Assembly (NCBI GenBank): GCA_900544875.1 | Contig: UQWS01000002.1 | Location: forward strand, 62,001-126,000 | DNA: 64,000 bases | Reading direction: 5' to 3' | DNA from: an uncultured Collinsella sp. | GTDB lineage: Bacteria; Actinomycetota; Coriobacteriia; Coriobacteriales; Coriobacteriaceae | Part shown: piece by piece, positions 63,343-64,000 of the stretch | Layout of the letters: every line of letters begins with the position of its first letter | Numbering within the stretch: the first letter of the stretch is position 1 | Position numbers and translations under genes: made by a program | The notes under the pieces: generated by a model | The model's database searches: none | Told to the model about the DNA's origin: nothing | Seen by the model: the letters and a program-made list of their open reading frames with translations, nothing else

Positions 63343-64000
63343 CTAAAAACCGTAGCGGCGCGCAAATTCCTGGGCAAGCTGCGACACGTCTTCGCAGGCA
63401 TTGGCCCAGGGGGCAAAGTCGGGAGTGTCCGAGATAATGCCGTCCGCCTCCCAAACGGCCTGGTGCGAAAGATCCCAGGGATCGCGTGGCTCGGGCCGGC
63501 AGGGAAGGTACGGTGTCTGGTACATGGGATTCAGCAAGAAGAACGCGCCGCCCTCGCAGCGGTTGGCGAACTCACGTAATGCACGCACCGCTGGACGCAT
63601 CTTGTTCGTTTTGAACAAGAGGATTGTGCGGGCGAGCAGGTACCAGGGGGAGTTCTCGAGTGCATCGGCTCCCACCTGTTCCTCGAGCTGGTGGGCTAGG
63701 GCAAAAAAGCCGTCCTGATCTTCCAAGCGAGCGAGGGCGAGCAGCACGGTGCCTGCGGCTCGGGTGGGATAGCCTTCTGCCTTAAGGACGCGGCGGGCGT
63801 AGTCGGCGGCAGCACGGTAGCGAGCGCTCGCCATGCACAGCTGCGAGATAGCCTCGAGCGTGTGGAGCCACCCGATAAGAGCCGGCTCGTTCACGGTGAG
63901 ATCTGCCGCTGTCACGCCGTCCGTTAAAACCTTGTTGGCCCAGTAGTGTGGGGCCTCCATATCAAACCCGGGCACGCTCTGTTGCAGGTAGTCGGCCGTG
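63343..64000 (-). CDS. TPR-like helical protein, partial
   Basis: The C-terminal 219 residues or so of a gene whose start is outside the window; the frame stays open through TADYLQQSVPGFDM at the edge. Helical repeats (SQLCMASARYRAAADYARRVLKAEGYP, VLLALARLEDQDGFFALAHQLEEQ, YLLARTILLFKTNKMRPAVRALREF) suggest a TPR-type scaffold. The tail contains EPRDPWDLSHQAVWEAD. Function unknown. It lies 45 bases upstream of murT-gatD on the same strand, so it may be in the same operon. Confidence 0.7.
   Translation of the reverse strand, partial: TADYLQQSVPGFDMEAPHYWANKVLTDGVTAADLTVNEPALIGWLHTLEAISQLCMASARYRAAADYARRVLKAEGYPTRAAGTVLLALARLEDQDGFFALAHQLEEQVGADALENSPWYLLARTILLFKTNKMRPAVRALREFANRCEGGAFFLLNPMYQTPYLPCRPEPRDPWDLSHQAVWEADGIISDTPDFAPWANACEDVSQLAQEFARRYGF

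Overview
The window reads as chromosome of a high-GC, anaerobic, Gram-positive actinobacterium of the class Coriobacteriia, most like Collinsella. This is an inference from several things together: codon use, the gatCAB operon, the MurT/GatD cell-wall enzyme, sortase-assembled pili, two kinds of glutamine synthetase and the tmRNA sequence. No database search was possible. I see no rRNA operon, CRISPR array, intact insertion sequence or prophage. Almost all of the sequence is accounted for by about 45 genes.

Layout. 1-1414: 3' end of a type I glutamine synthetase and a GlnR-like regulator. 1546-3660: three lower-GC genes for secreted or membrane proteins, led by a cysteine-peptidase-like protein. 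3833-9279: an HtrA protease, the NAD-dependent DNA ligase LigA and a MATE efflux pump. 9539-13250: a heterodimer-type ABC exporter pair. 13299-14603: an endonuclease-like gene bracketed by two copies of one palindrome. 14737-17092: MoaA and a MoaC-MobB fusion. 17379-19691: an MFS transporter and a HAD phosphatase. 19692-28195: a sortase-assembled pilus locus with a giant beta-helix adhesin, two pilins and a class C sortase. 28338-31839: gatCAB. 31843-32182: an array of nested palindromes. 32186-36886: an AraC-type regulator divergent from a second ABC pair. 37082-39421: a DUF6110-like protein and an atypical P1B-type metal ATPase. 39565-40430: a toxin-antitoxin pair with a PIN toxin. 41163-41526: tmRNA, followed by a repeat-rich stretch. 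42082-46990: a patatin-like lipase, ribosomal proteins L13 and S9, GlmM, PTS IIA and NagB. 47439-50438: a 999-residue SARP-like regulator. 50508-53534: YhbY, a methyltransferase and a UPF0210 protein. 53643-57862: a methionine operon on the minus strand (MetF, MetH reactivation protein, MetH core). 58288-60375: type III glutamine synthetase. 60496-61112: repeats and tRNA-Glu. 61120-64000: a fused MurT-GatD lipid II amidation enzyme and a partial gene.

How the genes connect. Nitrogen assimilation appears at both ends: GS-I with a GlnR-like regulator at the left, and GS-III with a GlnR-box-like site upstream at the right. GlmM, the glucose-type IIA protein and NagB belong to sugar and amino-sugar supply for the wall, and MurT-GatD amidates the peptidoglycan precursor. 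MetF, MetH and the separate reactivation protein form one B12-dependent methionine unit.

The most unusual feature is a family of intergenic structured elements. Two of them (31843-31978 and 52019-52152) lie in sense orientation just after a stop codon. They share short conserved segments, yet their long outer stems and inner hairpins differ completely in sequence while staying perfectly paired. That pattern points to a structured RNA or single-stranded DNA element. Three further palindrome families (13299/14543/18662; 17172/18743/61080; 60496-60724) are scattered between genes.
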